Assembly: GCF_016598595.1 (NCBI RefSeq)
Contig: NZ_CP066786.1
Location: forward strand, 4,271,501 to 4,335,500
Length of the DNA stretch: 64,000 nt
Direction: 5' to 3'
Source of the DNA: Martelella lutilitoris
GTDB taxonomy: Bacteria > Pseudomonadota > Alphaproteobacteria > Rhizobiales > Rhizobiaceae
The position numbers and the translations under genes are program-made. Each line of letters starts with the position of its first letter. Position 1 is the stretch's first letter. This document shows positions 49,051 through 57,374 of this stretch, piece after piece. The notes beneath the pieces were generated by a model that saw only the letters and a list, made by a program, of their open reading frames with translations, was not told the origin of the DNA and made no database searches.

Positions 49051-49148
49051 TAGAGCATGTCCGAACTTCTTGAATCGCGAACACGCTAGCCTTTGGTTTT
49101 TCGCGCGTCCGGACGGAAAACCGGTCTCCACTTTTCCTCGGCGCGCTC
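49051..49148. repeat. Probable rhizobial intergenic repeat
   Basis: The stretch TAGAGCATGTCCGAACTTCT followed by GCGCGTCCGGACGGAAAACC and CACTTTTCCTCGGCGCGCT resembles an intergenic element that I recall as frequent in rhizobial genomes; TCCGGA is a small palindrome inside it. Only one copy in this window. It fills part of the gene-free gap 49008-49371. Confidence 0.45.
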
Positions 49149-49221
49149 CAACATCCATGCAGCAGGCCCGACCAGAACCTGCCAGAGCCCTGCAGGTCCC
49201 GAACATACGTTGCCGACAATC

Positions 49222-49232
49222 ATTTGTCGACA
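49222..49232. promoter_or_regulatory. GntR operator candidate 4 (GntR copy 2/FAD dehydrogenase operon)
   Basis: ATTTGTCGACA followed by GTTTGTGC; a partial copy GTTGCCGACAA lies 10 bases earlier. Found in the gap upstream of GntR copy 2. The rest of 49150-49371 shows no convincing gene. Confidence 0.55.
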
Positions 49233-49371
49233 GTTTGTGCTCAGAAAAACAAGCTGTTTGGCGCTCGGCGGCGCGGTCACGCCCGCGTTTGCCCGGCCGT
49301 CCTCGTCGCGGAGGAACGGCTGACGGTAAGGGATGACGGCACGGTCAAGGGGATCAGATCAACCGTTGCCG

Positions 49372-50148
49372 TCAGTCGACCTGTTCGAGATCGTCCTCCA
49401 GTTCGGCCATGTCCTCGCCGCCGGCCATCAGGTTCAGCACTTCCTCGCGGGTCTTCTCGCCGCGCCTGAAATCGGCGGCGACCTCGCCCTGGATCAGCAC
49501 GCAGAATTCATCGCCGACGGCCATGGCATGGCGGGCATTGTGGGTGATGAAGACGATGCCGGCGCCATTTTCGCGCGCGATCCGCATCATCTTCAGCACC
49601 ATCGAGGCTTCCTTGACGCCAAGCGCCGATGTCGGCTCGTCGAGGATCAGCATCTTGGCGCCGAAATACATGGCCCGGCCGATGGCGAGCACCTGCCGTT
49701 CGCCGCCCGACATGGTGCCGACCAACTGGTCGCCGCTTTTCACCCGCGTCAGCCCGAAGGCCTGCATCTGCTCGACTGCGACACGATTGGCCAGCGCGCT
49801 GTCGAAACGGCGCAGCGGCCATTTGCCCGTCACGGGTTCCGCGCCGAGGAAAAAATTGCGGCCAACGCTCATCAGCGGGATCGAGCCGACATCCTGATGC
49901 ACGGTTGCAATGCCGCGCTTGCGCGCCTCGCGCGGGCCGGAAAACCGCGTTTCGCGGCCCTCGAAGATCAGCGTCCCGGAGGACGGCTGGTGGTAACCGG
50001 AGAGCACCTTGATCAGCGTCGACTTGCCCGCGCCATTGTCGCCCAGAAGGCAGAGGATCTTGCCGGGTTCGACGGTCATCGAGACCTTTTTCAGCGCATG
50101 GGTGGTGCCGAAATATTTGTCGACGCCGCGCAGTTCCATCAGGGACAT
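49372..50148 (-). CDS. Sugar ABC importer ATP-binding protein, single-domain (FrcA type)
   Basis: 258 residues, one ATPase domain, unlike the two-domain proteins at 9491 and 37581. Walker A GDNGAGKST, signature MSGGERQ, Walker B MLILDEPTSALG, switch ITHNARHAMAVGD. A Glu/Asp-rich tail (GGEDMAELEDDLEQVD) ends the protein. Works as a homodimer with the permease encoded 11 bases upstream. Start MSLMELRGV is preceded by AGGGAGG. Confidence 0.9.
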   Translation of the reverse strand: MSLMELRGVDKYFGTTHALKKVSMTVEPGKILCLLGDNGAGKSTLIKVLSGYHQPSSGTLIFEGRETRFSGPREARKRGIATVHQDVGSIPLMSVGRNFFLGAEPVTGKWPLRRFDSALANRVAVEQMQAFGLTRVKSGDQLVGTMSGGERQVLAIGRAMYFGAKMLILDEPTSALGVKEASMVLKMMRIARENGAGIVFITHNARHAMAVGDEFCVLIQGEVAADFRRGEKTREEVLNLMAGGEDMAELEDDLEQVD

Positions 50149-50159
50149 CGAACCCTCCC

Positions 50160-51131
50160 TCAGCGTGAGGCCAGCGCGAGCCGGCGGATGTAGTTGTTGG
50201 CAAGCACGGCGATGGCGAGCAGGCCGCCAAGGAAAAGCTGGATCCAGTCGGTGTTCCAGCCGGTATAGAAGATGCCGGTCGAAATCACGCCGAACAGCGC
50301 CGTGCCGAGCACGATGCCCAGCACCGACCCATAGCCGCCGGTCAGAAGAATGCCGCCGATGACGACGACGATCGGCGCCTGAAACACATAGCCCATGCCA
50401 TAGGTCGCATTGCCGGAATTCCACTGGATGCCCTGAAGGATGCCGACAAGGGCCGCGGCAAAGCCGGTTGCGACGAAGAGCGTGATCTTGACGCGCTCCA
50501 CCGGAACGCCCGCCCCGCGCGCGGCATTGAGATTGCCACCGGTGGCATAGATCCAGTTGCCGAACACGGTTTTCGACAATAGCCAGAAACCGGCAAGGGC
50601 CGCCAGCCCCCACCACAGAATGGCGATGTTGGCCTGACCCCAACGGGCGGCGAAGACGAATTTCGCGCTGTCGGAGGCGATGATGGAGCTGGAGGTGACG
50701 TTGGCGATCAGCCTCGAGAAGCCCATCGTGGCACCGATGACGATGAAATTGGTGGCGAGCGTGACGATGAAGGAGGGCAGGTTGGTCTTGACCACGGCAA
50801 GCCCGTTGCAAAGCCCGATCACCATGCCGGCGACAAGCGCGACCCCGATCATCGGCCAGATCGGCAGGCCGAGCTGGTTGGTGCCGAGCGCGACGATCAT
50901 CGAGGCGGCCCCGACAGTGGAGCCGATCGACAGGTCGAATTCGCCGGAGATCATCAACAGGCCGACCGGGATCGCGACAATGCCGAGTTCGGCGGCAAGG
51001 TTCAGCCAGCCGGCCGTGCCGTTGATCGACACAAAGCCGGCGCCGGAGGTGGCGACGGCGAAAAACAGATAGGTAAGGATGAAGGCGGCAAGCGCCCCTG
51101 TCTCCGGCCGTCGGATCACGGACTTGATCAC
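50160..51131 (-). CDS. Sugar ABC importer permease (CUT2)
   Basis: 323 residues, about ten hydrophobic segments. Landmarks LLMISGEFDLSIGSTVGAAS, ATGGNLNAARGAGVPV, IGGILLTGGYGSVLGIVLGT. The start codon is GTG with GGAG 7-8 bases upstream. The order binding protein-permease-ATPase matches fructose-type (Frc) operons of rhizobia. Confidence 0.9.
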   Translation of the reverse strand: MIKSVIRRPETGALAAFILTYLFFAVATSGAGFVSINGTAGWLNLAAELGIVAIPVGLLMISGEFDLSIGSTVGAASMIVALGTNQLGLPIWPMIGVALVAGMVIGLCNGLAVVKTNLPSFIVTLATNFIVIGATMGFSRLIANVTSSSIIASDSAKFVFAARWGQANIAILWWGLAALAGFWLLSKTVFGNWIYATGGNLNAARGAGVPVERVKITLFVATGFAAALVGILQGIQWNSGNATYGMGYVFQAPIVVVIGGILLTGGYGSVLGIVLGTALFGVISTGIFYTGWNTDWIQLFLGGLLAIAVLANNYIRRLALASR

Positions 51132-51196
51132 GTCATTGCTCCAGTCTTGGCGTCATATTGCGGCATGTCATGGTTTCCGACCTTCTCAGGCGGAGA

Positions 51197-51217
51197 CTGC
51201 CGGGCATGACCCGGCAG
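51197..51217 (-). other. RNA hairpin between binding-protein and permease genes
   Basis: CTGCCGGG / CCCGGCAG, 8 perfect pairs with a 5-base loop, no T-run, in the 117-base gap. Same position relative to the receptor gene as hairpins in the other ABC operons of this window. Confidence 0.5.
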
Positions 51218-51248
51218 GTATTGCGTCTGGATGGCCTCGCGCGCTGGC

Positions 51249-52232
51249 TCAGGACGCGCCGCGCACGCCGCCATGGGCCTTGTTGACCTCGAGCGTCTTG
51301 TCGACATTGGAGCTGTCGATGACGAGCGGTCCGGTCTTCACATGGCCGATCGGGTGCAGGCCGTAGTTCAGATACTGGTTGGCGATCAGCATGGAGAGAT
51401 AGCCCTGCAGATAGGGCTGCTGGTCCATGGCAAAGGCGAGATCGCCGTTCTTGATCGCCATCAGCGCCTCGTTGGAAAGGTCGGCCGTGCCGATCATGAT
51501 CTCGCCCTTGCGGCCGACCTCATCGACGGCGCGCAGCGCGCTCATGGCCGGAACCGCGTTCAGCGTATAGATGCCGTCAATGTCCGGATTGGCCTGCAGC
51601 GTGCCCTTGATCGCCTGGGTCATGGCCTGCGGATTGGTGGCATCACCGGTGCCGATCGTCTGGTAGATCGTCTCGGCGCCGGCCTCTTCCATCGCCGCGA
51701 CATAGCCGTTGCAGCGTTCTTCCACGGTCGGGTTGCCCGGCACCTGATTGAAGCAGAGGCCTTTCTTGACCCCGGCATCGGCCTGGATTTGCCCGGCCTT
51801 GTAGCCCATCTGGTAGGGATCCTCGCCGACAAAGCCGATCGAGCCGTTGTCTTCCCACAGCGTCTGCCCGGAATTGTGGATCAGCACCGGAATGCCGTCT
51901 GCCGTCGCCTCGCGGATCAGCGGATCCATGCCGTCAGGGAAGAACTCGCCGACGAGCAGCATTTTCGGATCACGGCTGATGGCCTGCTGCAGAAGCCGCG
52001 GATAGTCGCTGGTCATGTTGGCCGTGTCGGTGACGGCAATGTACTGGTAGTCGAGCCCGTAGGCTTCGGCCGCGTCGTCAAAGCCCTTCTTCACGGCGGC
52101 AAAAAACGGCCAGGACAGGGGACCGCTGACGACGAGCAGCGGGCCATCATCCGCCGCCTTGGCGGGTGCAGCGGCGGCAAGCGCGATCACGGCGGCCGCG
52201 CCGATGCCTTTCAGTGTGTCGGTGAACTTCAT
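51249..52232 (-). CDS. Periplasmic sugar-binding protein (CUT2)
   Basis: 327 residues. Signal peptide MKFTDTLKGIGAAAVIALAA with cut near AKAADD. Mature fold: LLVVSGPLSWPFFAAVKKGF, GKAGQ-like hinge region (YKAGQIQADAGVKK), and DIDGIYTLNAVPAMSALRAV. Start has AGAGGGAGG upstream; the longer frame lacks support. First gene of a minus-strand importer operon divergent from an SGNH hydrolase and ROK regulator. Ligand not identifiable. Confidence 0.9.
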   Translation of the reverse strand: MKFTDTLKGIGAAAVIALAAAAPAKAADDGPLLVVSGPLSWPFFAAVKKGFDDAAEAYGLDYQYIAVTDTANMTSDYPRLLQQAISRDPKMLLVGEFFPDGMDPLIREATADGIPVLIHNSGQTLWEDNGSIGFVGEDPYQMGYKAGQIQADAGVKKGLCFNQVPGNPTVEERCNGYVAAMEEAGAETIYQTIGTGDATNPQAMTQAIKGTLQANPDIDGIYTLNAVPAMSALRAVDEVGRKGEIMIGTADLSNEALMAIKNGDLAFAMDQQPYLQGYLSMLIANQYLNYGLHPIGHVKTGPLVIDSSNVDKTLEVNKAHGGVRGAS

Positions 52233-52336
52233 TATTCCCTCCCTCTGATACGGCGAAAACCGGAGTGGCAACCACGCATCCTCCATGCAGGTTCATCGCC
52301 TCGATCTCTCCCAATCATCCTCAAATAAATCGACCT

Positions 52337-52369
52337 GTCAATAATTATTCATGTTGATTTATTATTGAC
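52337..52369. promoter_or_regulatory. Inverted repeat in the importer/SGNH divergent promoter, candidate ROK operator
   Basis: GTCAATAAT (52337-52345) and ATTATTGAC (52361-52369), perfect 9-base arms. A second pair, AATAAATCGAC at 52325 and GTTGATTTATT at 52354, overlaps it. AT-rich island in a GC-rich region between divergent starts at 52232 and 52469; the ROK protein encoded at 53153 is the best candidate ligand. Confidence 0.55.
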
Positions 52370-52468
52370 CTTGTTGCCGTCGCGACCTAGCTTGACGCTC
52401 ATTGTCGGCCGGTCTTCATTCGCCCTGCCGGCACGGCGCCGACAGACGCCGGGGAAGAGGGAGGGAGA

Positions 52469-53131
52469 ATGCGCTCAGTTCTTTGTTACGGGGATTCAAA
52501 CACTTACGGCCAGACAACGGCCAATCGCCCCGATGATCGATATCCGCATGACGTACGCTGGCCGGGCATTGTCCGCGCCATTCTGGGCGATCGCTGGCTG
52601 GTGATCGAGGAGGGGCTTTCAGGCCGCACGACCGTCAGCGACGACCCGATCGAGGGCGCGGAAAAGAACGGACGCACCTATCTGAAGCCCTGCATCATGA
52701 GCCACAAGCCGCTTGATTTGGTGATCGTGATGCTCGGCACCAACGACCTGAAAATCCGCTTCAACAAGACCGCCGGCGAGATCGCCATGGGCGTCGGCGC
52801 GCTGGTCTCCGACATCAAGGCGCTGCCGGCGGGCATCAATGGCAAGGTGCCGGAAATCATGATCGTGGCCCCGCCGCCGACGGCCATGGAGCTGAAGGAA
52901 TGGTCCGGCGTGTTCATGGGCGCGCAGGAGAAATCCCGGGCGCTGGCTGCCGAGTATGAGCGCATCGCCGAGGCCCAGGAAGTGCATTTCTTCGACGCGG
53001 GTCTGGTGGTCAGTTCAAGTGATGCCGACGGGTTCCATCTCGATGCCGCCGCCCATGCAGCCCTTGGCAAGGCCATCGCCGAGGAGATAGAGGCAATCGG
53101 CTGGGGCGAGGAACGCGCGCGCGCCTCCTGA
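52469..53131 (+). CDS. SGNH-family hydrolase (arylesterase-like)
   Basis: 220 residues, no signal peptide, cytoplasmic. The four blocks are present: GDSNTYG with nucleophile Ser10, the Gly in GLSGRTT, Asn in GTNDL, and the Asp/His pair in DADGFHLD. Members remove acyl or acetyl groups; an intracellular one beside a sugar importer may deacetylate an imported sugar (acetylated xylose or similar). GAGGGAGGG precedes the ATG. Followed by the ROK gene after 21 bases. Confidence 0.85.
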   Translation: MRSVLCYGDSNTYGQTTANRPDDRYPHDVRWPGIVRAILGDRWLVIEEGLSGRTTVSDDPIEGAEKNGRTYLKPCIMSHKPLDLVIVMLGTNDLKIRFNKTAGEIAMGVGALVSDIKALPAGINGKVPEIMIVAPPPTAMELKEWSGVFMGAQEKSRALAAEYERIAEAQEVHFFDAGLVVSSSDADGFHLDAAAHAALGKAIAEEIEAIGWGEERARAS

Positions 53132-53152
53132 CGCCACCTGACGGATCAACCC

Positions 53153-54286
53153 ATGCGCCCGTTTTCATCCCGGGCGTGGAGACTGCCAAAAATGCCAGAT
53201 ATGAGATTTGCCCCGCCGCCTTCCGTTCGCATTGCCGAGCGCAGCACCGGCATGAACCAGGTGCTCGCCCGCTCCTACAATGAGCGGCTGATCATGTCTC
53301 TGCTTCTGCAGAACCCCGGGCTGTCGCGCATGCAGCTTGGCGAGGCGAGCGGGCTTTCCGCCCAGACAATCTCAGTGATTGTGCGATCGCTGGAAAAGGA
53401 CAATCTGGTCCTGAAGGGTGAGGCCGTGCGCGGGCGCATCGGCCCGCCGACAACCCCGATCAGCCTCAATCCGGAAGGGGCGTTTTCGATCGGCATCAAT
53501 ATCGGCCATCGCTATCTCGACGTGGTGATGAGCGATTTCGTCGGCAATCCGATCAGCCGCAGAGCGTTTGTCTACGACGAAGCCCGGCTGGACGATGTGC
53601 GCAGAACCGCCCGCGAGGCGGTGGAGACGGCCATGGCCGAAGCGCCAAAGGCCCGGCGCGACCGGCTTGCCGGCATCGGGCTTTCGTTGCCCTCCGACAT
53701 GGGGCCGTCCATCGGCGAGGCCAGGGCCATTCTCGATTTCGATTTCGAAGCCGAACTCAGCCGCGCAAGCGGGCTCGACGTCTTCATCCAGAACGACGTC
53801 ACGGCGGCGGCGAGCGCGGAATGCATGTTCGGCGCGGCGCGCAATCTCAACGACTACCTCTATTGCGTGGTCACGCCGCATATCGTGCCACGCCTCGTGC
53901 TCGGCGGGCGCATCTATGCCGGCCACGACCAGGCCTTTTCCGGCGAGAGCGAGGCGGCGATGATGGATCGCTTTCTGGCACTGCGCGACGCGCCGGAGGC
54001 ATCCGGCGACAATATCGACAGCTGGATCGGGACGGTGGCGGACGAGCTGCACGCCCTGATCGCCTCGCTCGGGAAGTTCGCGCGCGTGAAGACGGCCATC
54101 ATCGCCGGGCTCTTGCCCGATGCGGTGCTTGCGGAAATCGTCTCGCGGCTTTCAGAAATTTCCGGGACGGACAGCGAGACCGCGATCGAGAAAAGCAGGC
54201 TCGGGCCGTGGGGGCTGGCCATCGGCGCAGCGGCCCTGCCGTTCCATTCACGCTTCATGAATGACAGCCCGGCTTCCGCCGGCTGA
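53153..54286 (+). CDS. ROK-family transcriptional regulator
   Basis: 377 residues. N-terminal winged helix (YNERLIMSLLLQNPGLSRMQ, SGLSAQTISVIVRSLEKDNL) and a ROK sugar-binding domain. The kinase phosphate loop is degenerate (INIGHRYLD in place of the DxGGT type) and the Cys-rich zinc motif of ROK kinases is missing, so this is a regulator without kinase activity. The start may instead be ATG 53192 (MPDMRFAPP); neither has a strong ribosome site. Probably controls the adjacent importer. Convergent with the RpiR gene. Confidence 0.83.
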   Translation: MRPFSSRAWRLPKMPDMRFAPPPSVRIAERSTGMNQVLARSYNERLIMSLLLQNPGLSRMQLGEASGLSAQTISVIVRSLEKDNLVLKGEAVRGRIGPPTTPISLNPEGAFSIGINIGHRYLDVVMSDFVGNPISRRAFVYDEARLDDVRRTAREAVETAMAEAPKARRDRLAGIGLSLPSDMGPSIGEARAILDFDFEAELSRASGLDVFIQNDVTAAASAECMFGAARNLNDYLYCVVTPHIVPRLVLGGRIYAGHDQAFSGESEAAMMDRFLALRDAPEASGDNIDSWIGTVADELHALIASLGKFARVKTAIIAGLLPDAVLAEIVSRLSEISGTDSETAIEKSRLGPWGLAIGAAALPFHSRFMNDSPASAG

Positions 54287-54295
54287 CGTTCGGTA

Positions 54296-55162
54296 TTACT
54301 CGTACTGCATCAGCTTTTCATTGACAGCATCGACCTTGCGCAGCCGGTCGCGGCCCGTTCGCCCGGCGCTCAGCGTCGCGCGCACCACGATCTGATGACA
54401 GAGCGCCAGCACGGCGGCATGATTGAACTGCGGGCCGTCGGAATGAATACGGCAGTGAAAATGCCACTGCGCGGCAGGATGGCGGGCCATGTTCTCGTCC
54501 GAGATCAACGCCAGCCGCGCGCTGCTTTCAACAATCGTATCGAGCAATTGTCGCGTGCCGGCGATCCGGCGGCGCAGCGTGATCGCGATCACCAGATCGC
54601 CTTCCTCGATGCGCGCCACATGTTCGCCCAGCGTTTCGCCGCCCTGCGGGAAAACCACGACCTCGCCGACGATCTTGGTCAGCTGCCAGTAGAGGTAATG
54701 GGCGAAGGACTGGCTGATGCGCTGGCCGGTGATCCAGACCTTGCGCGCATCCACCACGGCAGCGGCGAGCGCTTCCAGCTCGCTTGCATCGAGATTGGCG
54801 AAGGTCCAGTCGAGATTGTCCTTCTCCTCGCGCATGTCGAGGGCAAGGGCCGCGGCATTGGCCTCCGGCTCGGCATGGGCGAAGAAGGCGCGCGAGCCGG
54901 TTTGGCGCTCGTCGCGCACCGCCTTTTTCGCCTGGTCGTAGCTGGTAAAGCCGAGCTTGCGGATGAAGCGCGAAACCGTGGCCTTGGAGACATCGCAAAG
55001 CCGCGCCAGTTCCTGCGCGTCATAGCTGCCGAGTTCGCCGGGAAAATCCAGCAGGAACTCGCCCAGCCTGCGCTCGGCCGGGCTCAGCTGCGGCAGAACG
55101 CGCTGCACGCGGCTGAGAAAGGGCGCCTCGTCGGCGGTGTTTTGAAATTCTGATTTCATCAT
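54296..55162 (-). CDS. RpiR-family regulator (HTH plus SIS domain)
   Basis: 288 residues. N-terminal HTH_6 at about 15-90 (LSPAERRLGEFLLDFPGELG, LCDVSKATVSRFIRKLGFTS) and a SIS phosphosugar-binding domain at about 120-260 (VWITGQRISQSFAHYLYWQL, EGDLVIAITLRRRIAGTRQL). Divergent from the transporter/dehydratase operon, 281 bases between starts, with three GAAA-n6-TTTC dyads in the region. Likely represses that operon until a sugar-acid or its keto-deoxy derivative binds. Confidence 0.88.
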   Translation of the reverse strand: MMKSEFQNTADEAPFLSRVQRVLPQLSPAERRLGEFLLDFPGELGSYDAQELARLCDVSKATVSRFIRKLGFTSYDQAKKAVRDERQTGSRAFFAHAEPEANAAALALDMREEKDNLDWTFANLDASELEALAAAVVDARKVWITGQRISQSFAHYLYWQLTKIVGEVVVFPQGGETLGEHVARIEEGDLVIAITLRRRIAGTRQLLDTIVESSARLALISDENMARHPAAQWHFHCRIHSDGPQFNHAAVLALCHQIVVRATLSAGRTGRDRLRKVDAVNEKLMQYE

Positions 55163-55207
55163 TTGTCATTAAGGACGGCGACACTGAAAAGGCAAGCCAT
55201 GGTGTTC

Positions 55208-55374
55208 GAAATCCTGATTTCAGTCAGCGGTTTCCCGTGCACGTGGTCATGAATGCCGGATTGGCAGGCTTTTCGCCATTGTCGATGCCCAAGGAGCAAC
55301 CAGATTGCCTATAATTTATACAAAAATGATATTTGCCTATTTTTTACTTGCGCGATTTCTGAAACTGTAGTTTC
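55208..55374. promoter_or_regulatory. Two GAAA-n6-TTTC dyads, candidate RpiR operators
   Basis: GAAATCCTGATTTC at 55208-55221 and GAAACTGTAGTTTC at 55361-55374, each with 6-base inverted arms. A third related site, GAAATTCTGATTTC (55144-55157), lies just inside the RpiR gene. They flank both divergent promoters; an AT-rich patch at 55313-55345 may hold the importer promoter. Confidence 0.55.
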
Positions 55375-55443
55375 CTTTCTTGGAACTTGAATTTCGTCAA
55401 TGCCTTCGCCCCGACCCAAGACAGCAGAAACTGGAGTTCTGAC

Positions 55444-56409
55444 ATGCCGGTCCGACCGCTGAAATCCATCATCCTCGCCGCCACCGCCCTTGCCGCCCTC
55501 GCGCCCGCCGCTCTTGCAGCCGACTATCCAGAGCGCCCGGTGCGCATTCTCGTCTCGTTTCCGCCCGGCGGCTCCAGCGATCTCGTCGCCCGCCTGCTGT
55601 CCGAGCAGCTCGGCGCCGCGCTCGGCCAGCAATTCGTCGTTGAAAACAAGCCGGGCGCCGCCGGCACCGTGGCCGCGACCGAGCTGAAGAATGCCGAAGC
55701 CGATGGCTACACGCTGATGCTCTCCAACCTGACGCCGTTCAATGTCGCGCCGACAAGCTTCCCCGACACGCCCTATGATCCGGTCGCCGACTTCACCCAT
55801 ATCGGCTATATCGGCGCCGTCCATCTCGGCATGTTCGTCTCGCCCGAGCTTGAAACGCCGGACATGGCCGCCTTTGTCGAAAAGGCAAAGGCCGAGCCCG
55901 GCATGCTGGACTACGGATCGTCCGGCGTCGGCTCCTGGGGCCATGTCGTCGCCGTTGCCTATGAGAATGAGGCGGGCGTCGAACTCTCGCACATTCCCTA
56001 CAAGGGCTCAGGCCCGATGCGGCTTGATTTCCGCGCCGGCGTCATCCCGGTGATCTTTGATGCCGTGCCGCAGAACCTGCCCGCCGTCGCCGAGGGAACG
56101 GCCATCCCGCTTGCCGTCTCTTCGCCGCAACGGCTTGACACCCTGCCCGACACTCCGACCCTTACCGAACTCGGCTATGATATCATTGCCGAAAACTGGC
56201 TCGGCATTTCCGCCCCCGCCGGCGTCGATCCGGCAATCGTCACGACGTTGCAGGACGCGCTCGCCACCGCGCTGGCAACCGATGAGGTCATTGCCCAGTT
56301 CGAGACCTGGGGCATTGTCGGCGGCACGATGACAAGCGACGAATTCACCGACTATGTTGCAAAGGGCGTCGCCGAATGGGCGCCGCTGGTCAACCAAGCG
56401 AGTGAATGA
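55444..56409 (+). CDS. tctC: Tripartite tricarboxylate transporter periplasmic receptor
   Basis: 321 residues. Signal peptide with hydrophobic core IILAATALAALAPAAL and cut near ALAADYP. Family landmarks: YPERPVRILVSFPPGGSSDL, VENKPGAAGTVAATEL, and IPYKGSGPMRLDFRAG. These receptors bind carboxylates in the two Asp-containing loops. Start MPVRPLKS has GGAG upstream. Heads an operon TctC, BMP-like protein, TctB, TctA. With the keto-deoxy-pentonate dehydratase downstream, the ligand may be a pentonate or related sugar acid. Confidence 0.92.
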   Translation: MPVRPLKSIILAATALAALAPAALAADYPERPVRILVSFPPGGSSDLVARLLSEQLGAALGQQFVVENKPGAAGTVAATELKNAEADGYTLMLSNLTPFNVAPTSFPDTPYDPVADFTHIGYIGAVHLGMFVSPELETPDMAAFVEKAKAEPGMLDYGSSGVGSWGHVVAVAYENEAGVELSHIPYKGSGPMRLDFRAGVIPVIFDAVPQNLPAVAEGTAIPLAVSSPQRLDTLPDTPTLTELGYDIIAENWLGISAPAGVDPAIVTTLQDALATALATDEVIAQFETWGIVGGTMTSDEFTDYVAKGVAEWAPLVNQASE

Positions 56410-57374
56410 TGCGCATCAGCCCGCTTTCCTCGGAAAAATCCGCTCTGCCGCAGATTGCCGTCGTCGTCATCGGCGAGGCGGAGGATGCGGGCTTCAATGC
56501 CAGCGGCCTTGCCGGCGCGCGAAAGGCAGCGCGCGCCGGAACCGCGCAGATCAGCATCATCGACGGGCTGGCCTATGATACGGCCGAGATCCTCGAAAGC
56601 CTTGACCGGGTCATGGCGGATTTCGACGGTCTGGTCTTCATCGGCGGGCAGGGCGACCGGGTCATGCCGGTTCTGGCCCTCGACTGGCCGGAAAAGCCCT
56701 TCGCCATCGTTCAGGGCCACGCCCATGGGCAAAACCTCGCAAGCTATGATGTGGCGCAGGAACACTCGGCCTATCTCGCCGGCTGCCTCGCGGCGCTGAT
56801 GACGAGGACCGGCACGGTCGGCCACCTGTCCGGCCATCGCGTTCGCCCGGGGCTGAAGGGCCGCGCCGCCTTCGTGCAAGGCGTGAGGGAGACCGATACC
56901 TCCGTCACCGTGCTGACCGCCTTCTGCGGCTCGCAGGATGACAATGCGATTACCCGGCGCTGGGCCGCCGCCGAGATCAAGGCCGGTGCAGATATCATAT
57001 TCACCATGCTGAACGGCGCAAGACAGGGCGCGATTGATGCCTGCCGGGCAGCCGGGCGCCGACAGATCGGCAACGCGCTTGACTGGACGGCGCTGGCGCC
57101 GGATGTGTTTGTCGCCTCTGCGCTGGCGCGCATCGATCTCGGCGTCGAGCGCGCCATTGCCGATGTCGCGGCAGGACGCCTGCCGCAAAAGCCGGTCCTG
57201 CTGGGCCTTCCGGAAGGCGACTATGCCGCGCTTGTGCTGGGAGCGGGCGTTCCGCAAGCCGTTGCGGAGCATGTCGCCGCCGCCGCCGCCGACATTCGCG
57301 TGGGCCGGATAATCGTCCGCGAGACCTATGAGGGCGCGGAGTTCGAACCGGAAACGGAGACCGGGCGATGCTGA
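56406..57374 (+). CDS. BMP/Med-family binding-fold protein without signal peptide
   Basis: 322 residues. The fold is that of the BMP/PnrA nucleoside-receptor family: GEAEDAGFNASGLAGARKAA near the N-terminus, the central block HSAYLAGCLAALMTRTGTVG, and AGADIIFTMLNGARQGAIDA. No signal peptide, lipobox or membrane segment, so it should be cytoplasmic. It lies between tctC (4-base overlap) and tctB (7-base overlap), where no such protein is normally found. It might sense the transported compound or be a relic of another receptor. No DNA-binding domain is seen. Confidence 0.72.
   Translation: MMRISPLSSEKSALPQIAVVVIGEAEDAGFNASGLAGARKAARAGTAQISIIDGLAYDTAEILESLDRVMADFDGLVFIGGQGDRVMPVLALDWPEKPFAIVQGHAHGQNLASYDVAQEHSAYLAGCLAALMTRTGTVGHLSGHRVRPGLKGRAAFVQGVRETDTSVTVLTAFCGSQDDNAITRRWAAAEIKAGADIIFTMLNGARQGAIDACRAAGRRQIGNALDWTALAPDVFVASALARIDLGVERAIADVAAGRLPQKPVLLGLPEGDYAALVLGAGVPQAVAEHVAAAAADIRVGRIIVRETYEGAEFEPETETGRC

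Noticed and set aside
49093..49323. A 76-codon plus-strand frame in the gap before the GntR copy 2 promoter
   Set aside because: No ribosome site, no family features, and it overlaps the repeat-like element and the operator candidate.
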